Positions 29,898 to 41,653 are shown, counted from the stretch's first letter. The stretch is 64,000 bases of DNA from Ascarosepion bandense (GCA_037127315.1 JBBBDQ010001277.1:410001-474000); one strand, 5' to 3'. Made by a program: numbers and translations. Notes: generated from the sequence alone by a model not told the origin.

Positions 29898-30052
29898 GGA
29901 TGTGCGTTGTGGTGCAGTGGATATCGGCTCGGAAAGAGAAATCGGTGAGCCGAGTTCGAATTCCAGTTGAATACCCTGCATTAACTTAAGCACTGGTACC
30001 CTTGGGAAAGGTATTAATCCGTCCATTCCCTCCAGTTATGGGTTAAATAACA
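29898..30052 (+). mobile_element. SINE-1, 3'-truncated
   Basis: Complete head (gatgtgcgttgtggtgcagt; gagttcgaattccagttg), then the body breaks off at 'ccagttatgggttaaataac'. The head directly follows the 5S-like sequence. Confidence 0.75.
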
Positions 30053-30700
30053 AGGGTAGGACTTGGGGACCCTGTTCTTAAAAACAAATCCCAATGAATC
30101 GTGAAAAAAAAAACGTTTTAAAAATAAAATAACCTTACCCAAAATCACTGGTTATGACCTTAAAATGATCCCATAAGGATTGATAGGTCGTTAAGCCTCA
30201 ATAACAAACAAACATAACTAAGTTTAGATATATATTATGTAATATGTTGTAGTATTAATGTAGCTTTCAATAAACAATGAAGATTTAAAACATTTTGTCA
30301 TAATCTGTGCCCAGTAGTTTTATGGTGCTATACACACTTTTATCTATTTTTAGTTTTTATTAATTACGATCTTGCAAATTATCTAACAAATATTATCCAT
30401 TGAGTATCGTTTGTGAAATTTTTACAATTTTTTTACATAGTTTTGACACATAGAATTCATCGAATTTTATATTTTATTTGTGGTGATTTATAATTAGAAT
30501 TCTGGTTGGAATTTATTCTTCATATAATGTATGACCCGGAGTGGCAGCACCTGTTCGGGTTCCAGCTATGGGAAAATAGTTGGAGTCAAAACACTATGAA
30601 AGTATAAAAATAGACTTTTATAGAAAATTATGCACTTTTGAAGGAGAAAAAATACTGCTATAATACATATCTGAAAAAAAACAACTAGAAGACATCTTCA
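30053..30700. other. AT-rich spacer
   Basis: No frame of note. A phrase near 30168-30195 (gatcccataaggattgata) is loosely repeated at 30810 and 47480, so an old dispersed repeat may lie here. Confidence 0.35.
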
Positions 30701-30845
30701 GTTTTCTAAAATAACAAATTTCATCAAAATCTGACTAAATCAATCTTCTTATTATAACCGAACAGTAAAAAAAGTACCTTAAAACCCCACCTTTTTGGCA
30801 TTAAATAACCCACAGAGGTATTGATATGCCGTGAAAAAAAATCAA
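30701..30845. repeat. Direct repeat flanking the pyrimidine array, left
   Basis: Text such as ataaccgaacagtaaaaaaa, aaccccacctttttggcatt and cacagaggtattgatatgcc recurs at 32385-32530 on the other side of the pyrimidine array. Confidence 0.65.
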
Positions 30846-30859
30846 ACTCAAACTCTCTC

Positions 30860-30885
30860 CATCTTTCTTTTCCAGCTTAATATTT

Positions 30886-30921
<36 letters not shown>

Positions 30922-30989
30922 TCGTCCATGTAATATTCTGTCTCTCTCACTTTCATTTTCCTATCTTTTCCAGCTTAATATTTTTCTTT

Positions 30990-31021
<32 letters not shown>

Positions 31022-31118
31022 TCATGCAATATTCTGTCTCTCTCACTTTCTTTTTTCTTTCTTTTCCAGCTTAATATTTTTCTTTCTTTCTTTCTTTCTT
31101 TTTCCAGCTTAATATTTT

Positions 31119-31149
<31 letters not shown>

Positions 31150-31209
31150 AACATGTAATATTCTGTCTCTCTCACTTTCTTTTTTCTTTCTTTTCCAGCT
31201 TAATATTTT

Positions 31210-31261
<52 letters not shown>

Positions 31262-31320
31262 TCATGTAATATTCTGTCTCTCTCACTTTCTTTTTTCTTT
31301 CTTTTCCAGCTTAATATTTT

Positions 31321-31355
<35 letters not shown>

Positions 31356-31416
31356 ACCCTGTAATATTCTGTCTATCTCACTTTCTTTTTTCTTTCTTTT
31401 TCCAACTTAATATTTT

Positions 31417-31459
<43 letters not shown>

Positions 31460-31520
31460 ACCCTGTAATATTCTGTCTATCTCACTTTCTTTTTTCTTTC
31501 TTTTTCCAGCTTAATATTTT

Positions 31521-31551
<31 letters not shown>

Positions 31552-31610
31552 AACATGTAATATTCTGTCTCTCTCACTTTCTTTTTCATTTTTTTCCAGC
31601 TTAATATTTT

Positions 31611-31653
<43 letters not shown>

Positions 31654-31714
31654 ACCCTGTAATATTCTGTCTATCTCACTTTCTTTTTTCTTTCTTTTTC
31701 CAGCTTAATATTTT

Positions 31715-31761
<47 letters not shown>

Positions 31762-31821
31762 AACATGTAATATTCTGTCTCTCTCACTTTCTTTTTCATT
31801 TCTTTTCCAGCTTAATATTTT

Positions 31822-31852
<31 letters not shown>

Positions 31853-31920
31853 ACCCTGTAATATTCTGTCTATCTCACTTTCTTTTTTCTTTCTTTTTCC
31901 AGCTTAAATATTTTTCTTTT

Positions 31921-31963
<43 letters not shown>

Positions 31964-32022
31964 AACATGTAATATTCTGTCTCTCTCACTTTCTTTTTTC
32001 TTTCTTTTCCAGCTTAATATTT

Positions 32023-32062
<40 letters not shown>

Positions 32063-32070
32063 TCAAATAT
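30860..32070 (+). repeat. Pyrimidine-rich compound array, about 11 units
   Basis: Each unit joins a (TTTC)n run of variable length to a conserved segment: taatattctgtctctctcac, then tttctttcttttccagctta. Unit length is about 90-125 bp because the TTTC run varies. Each conserved segment ends in a strong 3' splice-site-like TTTTCCAG. The frames here are artefacts. Confidence 0.9.
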
Positions 32071-32310
32071 TTTCCCTTGTATCCTTTAACCTTCTTTATT
32101 TCTTTCTTTATTCATTTATTTATTTTTCTAATCGACCTTTTTACCCGCAACTCGTTTCTTTCTTTCTTTCTTTTTATCTTTCTTTCTTTTTTTCTTTCTT
32201 TCTTTCTTTCTTTCTTTCAAATATTTTCCCTTGTATCCTTTAACCTTCTTTATTTCTTCATTCATTTATTTATTTATTTATTTTTCTAATCGACCTTTTT
32301 ACCCGCAACT
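32071..32310. repeat. Two copies of a T-rich unit
   Basis: aaatattttcccttgtatcc ... tttttacccgcaactcgttt occurs at 32064-32155 and 32219-32315, separated by a further TTTC run. Confidence 0.75.
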
Positions 32311-32384
32311 CGTTTAGTACCAGGAAGATTTCCTCTTTTATAATCACATCCACAATTTATGACACAATTTAATTTTTTAAGATT

Positions 32385-32530
32385 AAAAAGAATAATAAAA
32401 AATTTTCATTAAAATCTTACTAAATCAACCTTCTCACTATAACCGAACATTAAAAAAAAAATACCTTACAACCCCACCTTTTCGGCATTAAAGAACCCAC
32501 AGAGGTGTTGATATGCCATTAAACAAAACA
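32385..32530. repeat. Direct repeat flanking the pyrimidine array, right
   Basis: Partner of 30701-30845, with about a dozen differences. Confidence 0.65.
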
Positions 32531-33440
32531 AAACTCAAAAAGTATCAACTTTATTTGGATGTATTCTTGAAATAGTAAAATTTGAAGTCAGTATGAAAGC
32601 AAAAAAATAAAAAAATAAAATAAAAAGATAAAAGAGAGGAAATTGTGTACATTTTTTCGGAGGATCGTTAAAACTAAAAACCCAAGAAATAATAAAACTA
32701 CGAAACTAATCTTTGGAGACATATCATATCACATCAAACCCGGATTTCGCAGAGAGTGCAATGTTGATTTTACTAAGAAATATATAACAATTTCTAATGC
32801 GATTTCGTAGGCGTTAAATTATATCACGAAATTATCTACATCTAAAAGTGGTAAGGGTGGAGGTTGTGAAAGTATTTGTTTGGTTGATAGATTCAACTTA
32901 GCGTCTGCATTTTGCCATCTAGCTCATCAGAACGCTAACAACACCTTGAAATTTTTCAGAAAGCCGCTCATCGAGTGGGCGGAAAACAATTTCATTGGCC
33001 GAAAGCTGTGAGCCGACCGGATCCCCAGAGAGGATCGAAACTGGTTATAAAAATCCGGAGAGTTTTTACTCAATATTCAGCTTTCTCTTGGAGTTGATAT
33101 CAGTCGAAATGTAACGACTGGGGAAAAACGTTTCCCAACCGGAGAGCCATGACCCACGGCTGGTCGCCCACCATAGAACTTGTGGCTAAAGAGATAATTT
33201 CGAATGAAGCCTGCCGCAAATTAATTCAAAGAAGTTAATTTGGAATAATGCGCCATCGACATGAATCCTGAAAGAAAGTTAATAACTATTTTTTTTTAAT
33301 CACGGGAAAATCGAAAATTCTGATTCTTCGTTCGCTCTACTTCGGCAAACTCCGTTAAACTCCGATAAGGACTCGAAAGAACTTTGCTGTTTTAGAAGTT
33401 ACATAGAAAATTGACAACCCTGATTATAGAGAATAGGGGG
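32531..33440. other. Unassigned sequence with a TATA-like motif
   Basis: Between 32880 and 33250 composition is more balanced than around it. A TATA-like ggttataaaaatccgg lies at 33040-33055 and cgaaatgtaacgactgggga at 33106-33125. The second phrase resembles the minus strand of LINE C-termini at 26630 and 40650, so this may be a truncated LINE rather than a promoter. Confidence 0.3.
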
Positions 33441-33445
33441 AAAGA

Positions 33446-33822
33446 CTTTAATGAAAATTTAATGAATACGTGAAAAGACTTTAGTGAAAATTTAATGAAT
33501 ACGTGAAAAGACTTTAGTGAAAATTTAATGAATACGTGAAAAGACGTTCATGAAAATTTAATGAATACGTGAAAAGACTTTAATGAAAATTTAATGAATA
33601 TGTGAAAAGACTTTAATGAAAATTTAATGAATACGTGAAAAGACTTTAATGAAAATTTAATGAATACGTGAAAAGACTTTAGTGAAAATTTAATGAATAC
33701 GTGAAAAGACTTTAATGAAAATTTAATGAATACGTGAAAAGACTTTAGTGAAAATTTAATGAATACGTGAAAAGACTTTAATGAAAATTTAATGAATACG
33801 TGAAAAGACTTTAGCGAAAAAT
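33446..33822. repeat. 33-bp minisatellite, about 11 units
   Basis: The unit gaaaagactttagtgaaaat + ttaatgaatacgt has an exact 33-bp period. Variation is mostly at one position (tttagtg or tttaatg). Confidence 0.95.
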
Positions 33823-34099
33823 TAAAGAGATCTGTTTACTTCAACGCTAACGAAACTAAGACAAGACATTTTATTTTAGGATTGGAAGCTATGATGCTTT
33901 CATTGAACTTTCTCTCTTGGTTGTAAATATCATTTTCGTCAACTGTACAACTGTATTCCTGGGAAAAGAAAGACATTGTTTGTTTTTTTTTTGTTGTTTT
34001 TGTTTTATATATAAAGACATTCTTCGTAACTCTCCAGGCGTGTTCAACTTTGTTCATTTATTTTATTTTATTTTATTTTTTTTTTTTTGGTGCCGTATT

Positions 34100-34475
34100 T
34101 ATTTTTTTCAAACCACAAGTGTACACCAGTGTCCGGACTGGCTCAAGAAGGCGACTACTAAAATTACACGATGTGACTTCTGGGATCTAATAACAACGTG
34201 GGACAGTGGCCCGTTGTTGCAAAAGACGCCTTGTAAACCAGCTTTTGTAGCGACATCATCGGGCGAGATCGTCACGACCAGCATCAGCGACCAAACCAAC
34301 CGGCCAGCCGGATGGCAGTGTCACTACTGGGATCGTCACGACCGTCAGTGAGAACAAGCGTCACACTAGACAGACAGCCAGCCCCGGCCTGAGGCTTCAT
34401 ATCCGGTGCCGTCTCGACCGGGATCTGACTTGAGGGTAGCCAGTGGGCGGTGAAGTGTTACAGGTGGACGTTGTG
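34100..34475 (+). other. GC- and CpG-richer island ending in a splice-donor-like site
   Basis: Sits between a T-rich run (34057-34088) and AT-rich sequence. It ends in gacgttgtgtgagtatttgc, where GTGAGT matches a 5' splice site. A plus-strand frame crosses most of it (33917-34351) but has no recognised homology. A non-coding first exon is possible, as is an old transposon end. Confidence 0.3.
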
Positions 34476-34694
34476 TGAGTATTTGCTACGTAAAACCATC
34501 ATATGTTTTTATTCTTATTATTCCTTAAACTACCCGAGTGAAACCGGACTAAACTGCTAGCTTTCTTAAATTCTTCGTGTAGACATTGAGAGATTTGGAA
34601 TAGAAAGGAATAAGAGTTCATTTTGGGTTTAATAACGTGTTGGTGACAAGAACAGTAATTACTTTAAAGTCTAAATTTTGAATAAGGTCAGTGG

Positions 34695-35108
34695 AAGGAT
34701 ATGTCATTAAAAATGTCATTAAAAATGTCATAAAAATGTCATTAAAAATGTCATTAAAAAATGTCATTAAAAATGTCATTAAAAGTGTCATAAAAAATGT
34801 CATTAAAAATGTCATTAAAAATGTCATTAAAAGTGTCATAAAAATGTCATAAAAATGTCATTAAAAATGTCATTAAAAATGTCATTAAAAGTGTCATTAA
34901 AAGTGTCATAAAAATGTCATTAAAAATGTCATTAAAAGTGTCATAAAAATGTCATTAAAAATGTCATTAAAAGTGTCATTAAAAGTGTCATAAAAATGTC
35001 ATTAAAAATGTTATTAAAAATGTCATAAAAATGTCATTAAAAATGTCATTAAAAATGTCATTAAAAATGTCATTAAAAATGTCATTAAAAAATGTCATTA
35101 AAAGTGTC
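34695..35108. repeat. About 12-bp minisatellite
   Basis: Repeats of aaaaatgtcatt with variants aaaagtgtcat and aaaaatgtcat. The minus-strand MTFLMTFL frame is an artefact. Confidence 0.95.
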
Positions 35109-35855
35109 ATAACAAATGCCGTCTGAAAGAACAGTTATGCCGAAGTTAAACAGACGTACTTTCAAGCTGATATTTACTTTGTCTTTTCTGTTTACAAACA
35201 CTTTAAAAGCTAATAGATACTTGCTGTCTGTTGGTGATTTTCTTTCCCCTGTGTGTCCTTGGGTGGACACACAAAGGAAAGACAATTCCTATTCACAGGA
35301 GAAGTCCTCAGTATTGACATTTACATGTTGTAGGAGTTGGCTAAATTTTAATATTTTCTTTCCGTTTTTAGTAACTTGAAATATTTCAATCCATAATGTC
35401 TCACACAGAAGAAACTTTAATCGAAAGAAAAGAGAAAATAAATTCTTTCACCTCAGAAATTAGAGATTATTAAAAACTGGACGAAGTTTTTAAATACTTG
35501 AATTTTCAAATTAAAAAACAAATGAAACTGAATGAAACACTAAAATTGATCTTGAAGATGAACCACAGAATATTCTTATTTCGAATAACTTAAATTAAGC
35601 CGCACATGAATTATAGATGAACCGCTTCAAAGTGATTTGGATTGTCATGGAATAGAAAAAGAATCAAATTCTTCCGATAATGGTAAATCTATGAAGAAGA
35701 ATGAAGAACAATGAGACATTGTAGAAAAAGCTAAAAAGCTATTAATGAGTTTTTCAAAAAGATTGTTAAGTGGTACAGATTGTACAAATGCTTGTAATCT
35801 GAAGAAATATCATAATTTAATGAAATAAATAAGACGATTGAAAACAAAACTATGA
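35109..35855. other. AT-rich unique-looking sequence
   Basis: A plus-strand frame (35116-35379) has no recognised homology. Nothing else was seen. Confidence 0.35.
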
Positions 35856-35859
35856 AACA

Positions 35860-37740
35860 GAAGACAGGAAGAAGAACGGAAGGTCAAAAGGAGAACGCAA
35901 GACGAAAAAAAAGAAGGGGAGACTCCATAAAGAAGAGAAGACACGAAGATAAAAGGAAGACGCGAAAAAGAAAGGAATTCTCGATAAAGAAGAGAAGACA
36001 CGAAGATAAACGGAAGACGCGAAAAACAACGGAACACTCGATAAAGAAGAGAAGACACGAAGATAAACAGAAGACGCGAAAAAGAACGGAAGACACGATA
36101 AAGAAGAGAAGACACGAAGATAAACGGAAGACACGAAGATAACCGGAAGACTCGATAAAGAAGAGAAGACACGAAGATAAAGGGAAAACGCGAAAAAGAA
36201 CGGAAGTCTCGATAAAGAAGAAAAGACACGAAGATAAACGGAAGACGCGAAAAAGAACGGAAGATTCGATAAAGAAGAGAAGACACGAAGATAAAAGAAG
36301 ACGCGAAAAAGAACGGAAGACACGATAAAGAAGAGAAGACACGAAGATAAACGGAAGACACGAAGATAACCGGAAGACTCGATAAAGAAGAGAAGACACA
36401 AAGATAAAAAGAAGACGCGAAAAAGAACGGAAGATTCGATAAAGAAGAGAAGACACGAAGATAAACAGAAGACGCGAAAAAGAACGGAAGACACGATAAA
36501 GAAGAGAAGACACGAAGATAAACGGAAGACACGAAGATAACCGGAAGACTCGATAAAGAAGAGAAGACACGAAGATAAAAGGAAGACGCGAAAAAGAACG
36601 GAAGTCCCGATAAAGAAGAAAAGACACGAAGATAAAAGGAAGACGCGAAAAAGAACGGAAGACTCGATAAAGAAGAGAAGACACGAAGATAAACGGAAGA
36701 CGCGAAAAAGAACGGAAGACTCCATAAAGAAGAGAAGACACGAATATAAACGGAAGACACGAAGATAAGCGGAAGACTCTATAAAGAGAAGACACGAAGA
36801 TAAACGGAAGACGCGAAAAACAACGGAAGACTCGATGAAGAAGAGAAGGCACGAAGATAAAAGGAAGACACTAAGATAAGCGGAAGACTCGATAAAAAAG
36901 AGAAGACACGAAGATAAACGGAAGACGCGAAGATAAGCGGAAGACTCGATAAAGAAGAGAAGACACGAAGACAAACGGAAGACGCGAAAAAGAACGGAAG
37001 ACTCCATAAAGAAGAAAAGACACGAAGTTAAACGGAAGACACGAAAAAGAACGGATGACTCGATAAAGAAGAGAAGACACGAAGATGAACGGAAGACGCG
37101 GAAAAGAACGGAAGACTCGATAAAGAAGAGAAAACACGAAGATAAACGGAAGACACAAAGATAGCGCAAGAATCGATAAAGAAGAGAAGACACGAATATA
37201 AACGGAAGACGCGAAAAAGAAAGGAAGTCTCGATGAAGAAGAGAACACACGAACATAAACGGAAAACGCGAAAAAGAACTGAAGACTCGATGAAGAAGAG
37301 AACACACGAAGATAAACGGAAGACATGAAGATAAGCGGAAGACGCGGAAAAGAACGGAAGTCTCGATAAAGAAGAGAAGACACGAAGATAAAAGGGAGAC
37401 GCGAAAAAGAACGGAAACTCGATAAAGAAGAGAAGACACGATGATAAACGGAAGACGTGAATATAAGAGGAAGACTCGATAAAGAAGAGAAGACACGAAG
37501 ATAAACGGAAGACGCGAAAAAGAGCGGAAGAATCGATAAAGAAGAGAAGACACGAAGATAAACGGAAGACGCGAAAAAGAGCGGAAGAATCGATAAAGAA
37601 GAGAAGACACGAAGATAAACGGAAGACGCGAAAAAGAGCGGAAGAATCGATAAAGAAGAGAAGACACGAAGATAAAAGGGAGACGCGAAAAAGAACAGAA
37701 GAGGAAAAGAAGAACGGAAGTTGCGAAGATGAACTGGAGT
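35860..37740. repeat. 57-bp minisatellite, purine-rich on plus strand
   Basis: The unit is aaagaagagaagacacgaag, ataaacggaagacgcgaaaa, agaacggaagactcgat (57 bp, 19 codons). About 33 units with frequent loss of the middle block. Because 57 is a multiple of three and the strand lacks stops, frames of 316, 322 and 605 codons exist on the minus strand. Several are open at once, so none is credible as a gene. Confidence 0.95.
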
Positions 37741-37769
37741 CTCGATAAAAGAATTTAAGACGTGAATAA

Positions 37770-38072
37770 GTGTCTTAGTACTTTACTCATCTTCTGGAAC
37801 GCGTCCTTCGCCATGCTAATTTGCCTTCAGGTCTCTTCTGTGTCGCACTTTCCATCTCTTGTTAGAGCACTTCCTAGGTATTTAAATTTTTATACTTGCT
37901 TGATTCTAGTATCCCTACCTGTATTTGGCATTTTGGGTTGCTCTTTTTGCTGTTGACAATGCATTCAGTTTTCTTGCTGTTTATTTGTAGTCCTTTTTTG
38001 TCAATCTCCTCGACTATCTTCTGGATGTGGTCTTGTAGTTTTCTTTCTGTGTCTGCAAACAGGACTGAGAAA
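37770..38072 (-). pseudogene. RTE-like LINE fragment between inverted arrays
   Basis: The minus strand encodes, with frame breaks, ADTERKLQDHIQKIVEEI, KKGLQINSKKTECIV and CQIQVGILE. This matches the post-YADD part of the fragments at 58244-58545 and 62380-62600. Confidence 0.6.
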
Positions 38073-38370
38073 AAGTGTCAATTCATTAAATACAGAAGCC
38101 TACATAAATATCAGGAAATACGAGAAGAAAAAATATAGCCAAGTTTATTAGTAATGTTTTGGTAACATTTCATCAACAAATATCTTCGTAAGTAAGAGTA
38201 TAAAATAAAAGTACTTAAAATGCAATAAAATTGAAATACTTACAAAATTTTTTAAACGTTTAAAAACTGATTAGTTAAAAAATTCACGAACGTCTATTAC
38301 TTTAAGCTTTTATCCACTGGCCATGTGATTTGAGTCAAAGGGTTGTGTGTTCAATTCCTGGTAGCAGCTG
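38073..38370. other. AT-rich spacer with a tRNA-like scrap
   Basis: At 38318-38368, 'ccactggccatgtgatttga' and 'gtgtgttcaattcctgg' resemble A- and B-box regions of a tRNA-derived SINE. Otherwise featureless. Confidence 0.35.
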
Positions 38371-39222
38371 ACTCGATAAAGAGTCTTCCGTACTTTTTCG
38401 CGTCTTCCTTTTATCTTCGTGTCTTCTCTTCTTTATCGAGTCTTCCGTTCTTTTCCGCGTCTTCCTTTTATCTTCGTGTCTTCTCTTCTTTTTCGAGTCT
38501 TCCGTTCTTTCCGCGTCTTCCTTTTATCTTCGTGTCTTCTCTTCTTTATGGAGTCTTGCGTTCTTTTCAGCGTCTTACTTTTATCTTTGTGTCTTCTCTT
38601 CTTTATCGAGTCTTGCGTTCTTTTCCGCGTCTTACTTTTATCTTCGTGTATTCTTTATCAAGTCTTCCGTTCTTTTTCGCGTCTTCCTTTTATCTTCGTG
38701 TCTTCTTCTTCTTTATCGAGTCTTCCGTTCTTTTCCGCGTCTTCCTTTTATCTTCGTGTCTTCTTCTTTATCGAGTCTTGCGTTCTTTTCCGCGTCTTAC
38801 TTTTATCTTCGTGTCTTCTTTATCAAGTCTTCCGTTCTTTTTCGCGTCTTCCTTTTATCTTCGTGTCTTCTCTTCTTTATCGAGTCTTCGGTTTTTTCCG
38901 CGTCTTCCTTTTATCTTCGTGTCTTCTCTTCTTTATCGAGTCTTCCGTTCTTTTTCGTGTCTTCCTTTTATCTTCGTGTCTTCTCTTCTTTATCGAGTCT
39001 TCGGTTTTTTTCCGCGTCTTCCTTTTATCTTTGTGTCTTCTCTTCTTTATCGAGTCTTCCGTTCTTTTTTGCGTCTTCCTTTTATCTTCGTGTCTTCTTC
39101 TTTCTTTATCAAGTCTTCCGTTCTTTTCCGCGTCTTCTTTTTATCTTCGTGTCTTCTTCTTCTTTATCGAATCTTCCGTTCTTTTTCGCGTCTTCCGTTT
39201 ATCTTCGTGTCTTCTCTTCTTG
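38371..39222. repeat. 57-bp minisatellite, inverted orientation
   Basis: The same repeat as 35860-37740 but on the opposite strand (tcttcgtgtcttctcttctt, tatcgagtcttccgttcttt), about 15 units. Plus-strand frames of 301 and 273 codons are artefacts. Confidence 0.95.
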
Positions 39223-39369
39223 GAGAGCAGAGATACATAAGGAAATAATAGAATAAAAAAAAATCCAGAAAAAGGAATGAACTTTGGTCACTGGTGCCCC
39301 TGCCACAAAAATTTAGTCGTGCAACCAAACTGGCAACAAGGTCCCAACCTTTTATAGTTAGATCAACCA

Positions 39370-39835
39370 AATGCAGCCGACAATTCTACTCCATCAGCTT
39401 CTTTTCTCGCGCTTCCTGCCTGTGAAACTTCCACCCGTATACTACAACCTCCAGGAAATTAAATGCAATGTCAATACTCATCTCTTATCTACTTGACTCC
39501 AGCCCTTTCTACATCACCCCGTATATCTTGATTTTCCGTTCTCCCTTCCATATACTTGCTTTCCTGACGGCTACAACCTCCAGGAATTTAAATGCAATGT
39601 CAATTCCCATCTCTTATCCACAACCCGTATATCTTGTTCTTTTCCTTTCTCTCTACCTTCGTAACTGACTTCAGTCCTGTGTTCATATTATTCTTTTGCC
39701 CTTTCTCTTTCACCCCCTGTAGCTGGTTCGTCTTTGTCTCCATACTCCTCCTCTCTAAATCTTTATGTCTTATATAGCCCCCTGCACATCAGTAGCGGTA
39801 CCGCCTTGCTTGGGGTGAAATGATTAAAAAAATGA
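39370..39835 (+). pseudogene. LINE 3' end with internal duplication
   Basis: C-terminal coding scraps (ctcgcgcttcctgcctgtga; ctacaacctccaggaaatta) appear twice (39410-39500 and 39545-39620). Then come the 3' region and the tail gcccctgcacatcag-like sequence with an A-run. The family is that of 43600-44085. Confidence 0.65.
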
Positions 39836-40439
39836 AACCTTGATACTAGAAAACGAAATAAAGTGTTCGGTTCGAAATTCCAACGTATATCCCCTGAAGA
39901 AGGCCAGAGCGTACAATCACCGAAATGTCGTGAATATGACAATAAAGATGACGACAAAAAATCGAACATAATTACAAATGTTACTGAGAGCTACAAAGGA
40001 CAAAAATTATGGAGACTCATGACCGCCACCCTCGTGGAGGGGAGACGTTATATTGTTTCTTTTATTTAATCATTTTCTTTTTTAGGGAAGGACAGGTCGA
40101 TTCAAGAATCTGCAGGAATTGTAAATGATTCTTCGATAGACAATCCCCGACGTTTTCAACTATTTTCTGTTCACTTTCATGCTTTATAGTCGACAAATCA
40201 CCATCTGTTATTGGAATAAAACACTGTACTATGGCTTACAGCCATATCACGTTGAAACAACATACGATCGCATGATTGCCGAATTGCTTGGACAACCGAC
40301 CAGTTCTAAAAGGAAAAATTCTTTCCATTCTCTCCAGACCTGTCCCTCTTGCTTTGATAGAGTCCAAATGCGACTCGGAGTCCTTGTTGGTGATGAATTA
40401 TTCTCCACCCTCAACCTCTCTCCCATAAATGTGGTGTAG

Positions 40440-40720
40440 CAAGCTTCTCGCTACTGTATTGCCACGTCTACAGAAAGTGCTCAAACGAGCTATATTCCCT
40501 TGTTTTTCCAAGTCAAACCTTCACTGCAAGTAGACGCCGTGCCACGTACCTGGTAGCAAATCGCCCAGATTCCTTCCGCTTACCATTGGTGAGATATCAG
40601 TTCCACTCAGCTTCTTCCCACGAAGCACTGCCCTGAGGACCTAATTCCCAAGAGGATGTTTCCCCGATCACTACAATCTAACCCCGTCCGTCATAGTTTA
40701 TGATTATAGAGTATCCTTTT
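40440..40720 (+). pseudogene. LINE C-terminal fragment, third type
   Basis: Plus-strand peptide: CHVYRKCSNELYSLVFPSQ, then FTASRRRATYLVANRPDSFR, LPLVRYQFHSAS, a frame break, then a GCFPDHYNL-type end. It is related to the piece inserted in a SINE at 59912-60003 (HPHSFRIPSAGSKFHSN). Confidence 0.6.
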
Positions 40721-41400
40721 GGCATCTGCTGACCATATGCGTCATACTCTATTGATATAGAGCACAGTGCAGCACGTAATCTTTTAAATGAGACAAGGTC
40801 AAAGATTAATACACCCGAATCAGACGGTCTACTGAACCGGAACCAGGTCGGCAATACTCGGAAAAATATGGCCGCCTTTTATACACATCGCATTGAATAT
40901 TTTAAGCTTCCTGATTGGTTAAGACTTCTATTGGTGAACTATAAAATGGGTTAGCCCATGGCTGTTACACAGTATATATAAGTACATAAAATATCCAACA
41001 GGGTTTACCATTGTCGTCTACGCCTATCTTTACAAATTGCCTCCAAACGTAACACCCTACCTTGAGTGACTCACGGGCCTTGTAAAAGGTGAACTTTACT
41101 GAAAAAAAACTTAACAAACGACGGATTATCTCATTAGAAAGTAGTTGAGAACAGGCCGCCTAGCGGTAACATATCTAAAGTCCTTTTTTTTATATTTGTA
41201 AAATTTTTGTCCATATCGTATTTTCTGTTTAGTAATTTAAATATTTGATGTCATCATTTAAATCCGTTTTGACAAGAGTCTGTTTTAGTGTTTCTTTCGG
41301 GTTCAGCTGATAAAAGATTGGTTGGAAGTGGGGAAGGTCATTTTCAGTAGGCGGCTTCCGGATTTTCTATTTTTGTTGTTTTTTTTTTTTAATATTTTTT
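40721..41400. other. Unassigned intergenic sequence
   Basis: No frame or repeat recognised. T-rich near 41372-41400. Confidence 0.4.
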
Positions 41401-41409
41401 TTCTTTTGT

Positions 41410-41411
41410 GT

Positions 41412-41468
<57 letters not shown>

Positions 41469-41596
41469 ATGTTTCATTTTTGTTTTCAGACCTGACCTTT
41501 CAACCCAGAAGGCTATTTTGTACGAAATTCCGGGAAAATTAATCCAGATGCACACACAGAAGAATGCAAAACGCAATAATAAAACGAAACTAAAAG

Positions 41597-41651
<55 letters not shown>
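41410..41651. repeat. Inverted (GT)n / (CA)n pair
   Basis: (GT)n at about 41413-41466 and (CA)n at about 41599-41651 face each other across 130 bp, so the two can pair as a hairpin of about 50 bp on one strand. Confidence 0.85.

Positions 41652-41653
<2 letters not shown>

Noticed and set aside
33836..34057. 73-codon minus-strand frame near the CpG-richer island
   Set aside because: Composition is AT-driven, no homology recognised, no supporting signals.
35850..37667. 605-codon minus-strand frame (and overlapping 316- and 322-codon frames)
   Set aside because: Product of a 57-bp repeat with no stops on that strand. Several frames are open together, the peptide is a monotonous S/F/L/R repeat, and no start or splice context exists.
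38343..39248. 301- and 273-codon plus-strand frames
   Set aside because: The same 57-bp repeat in inverted orientation; two frames open at once.
39895..39945. Hammerhead-like ctgaagaagg...ccgaaatgtcgtg
   Set aside because: CTGAAGA and GAAA are present, but stem II is poor and the base after the stem III U would be G, which a hammerhead cannot use. This phrase is common in other transposon ends.
40179..40439. 86-codon plus-strand frame as a host gene
   Set aside because: No recognised homology, and it leads directly into a LINE C-terminal fragment, so it is more likely part of decayed transposon sequence.
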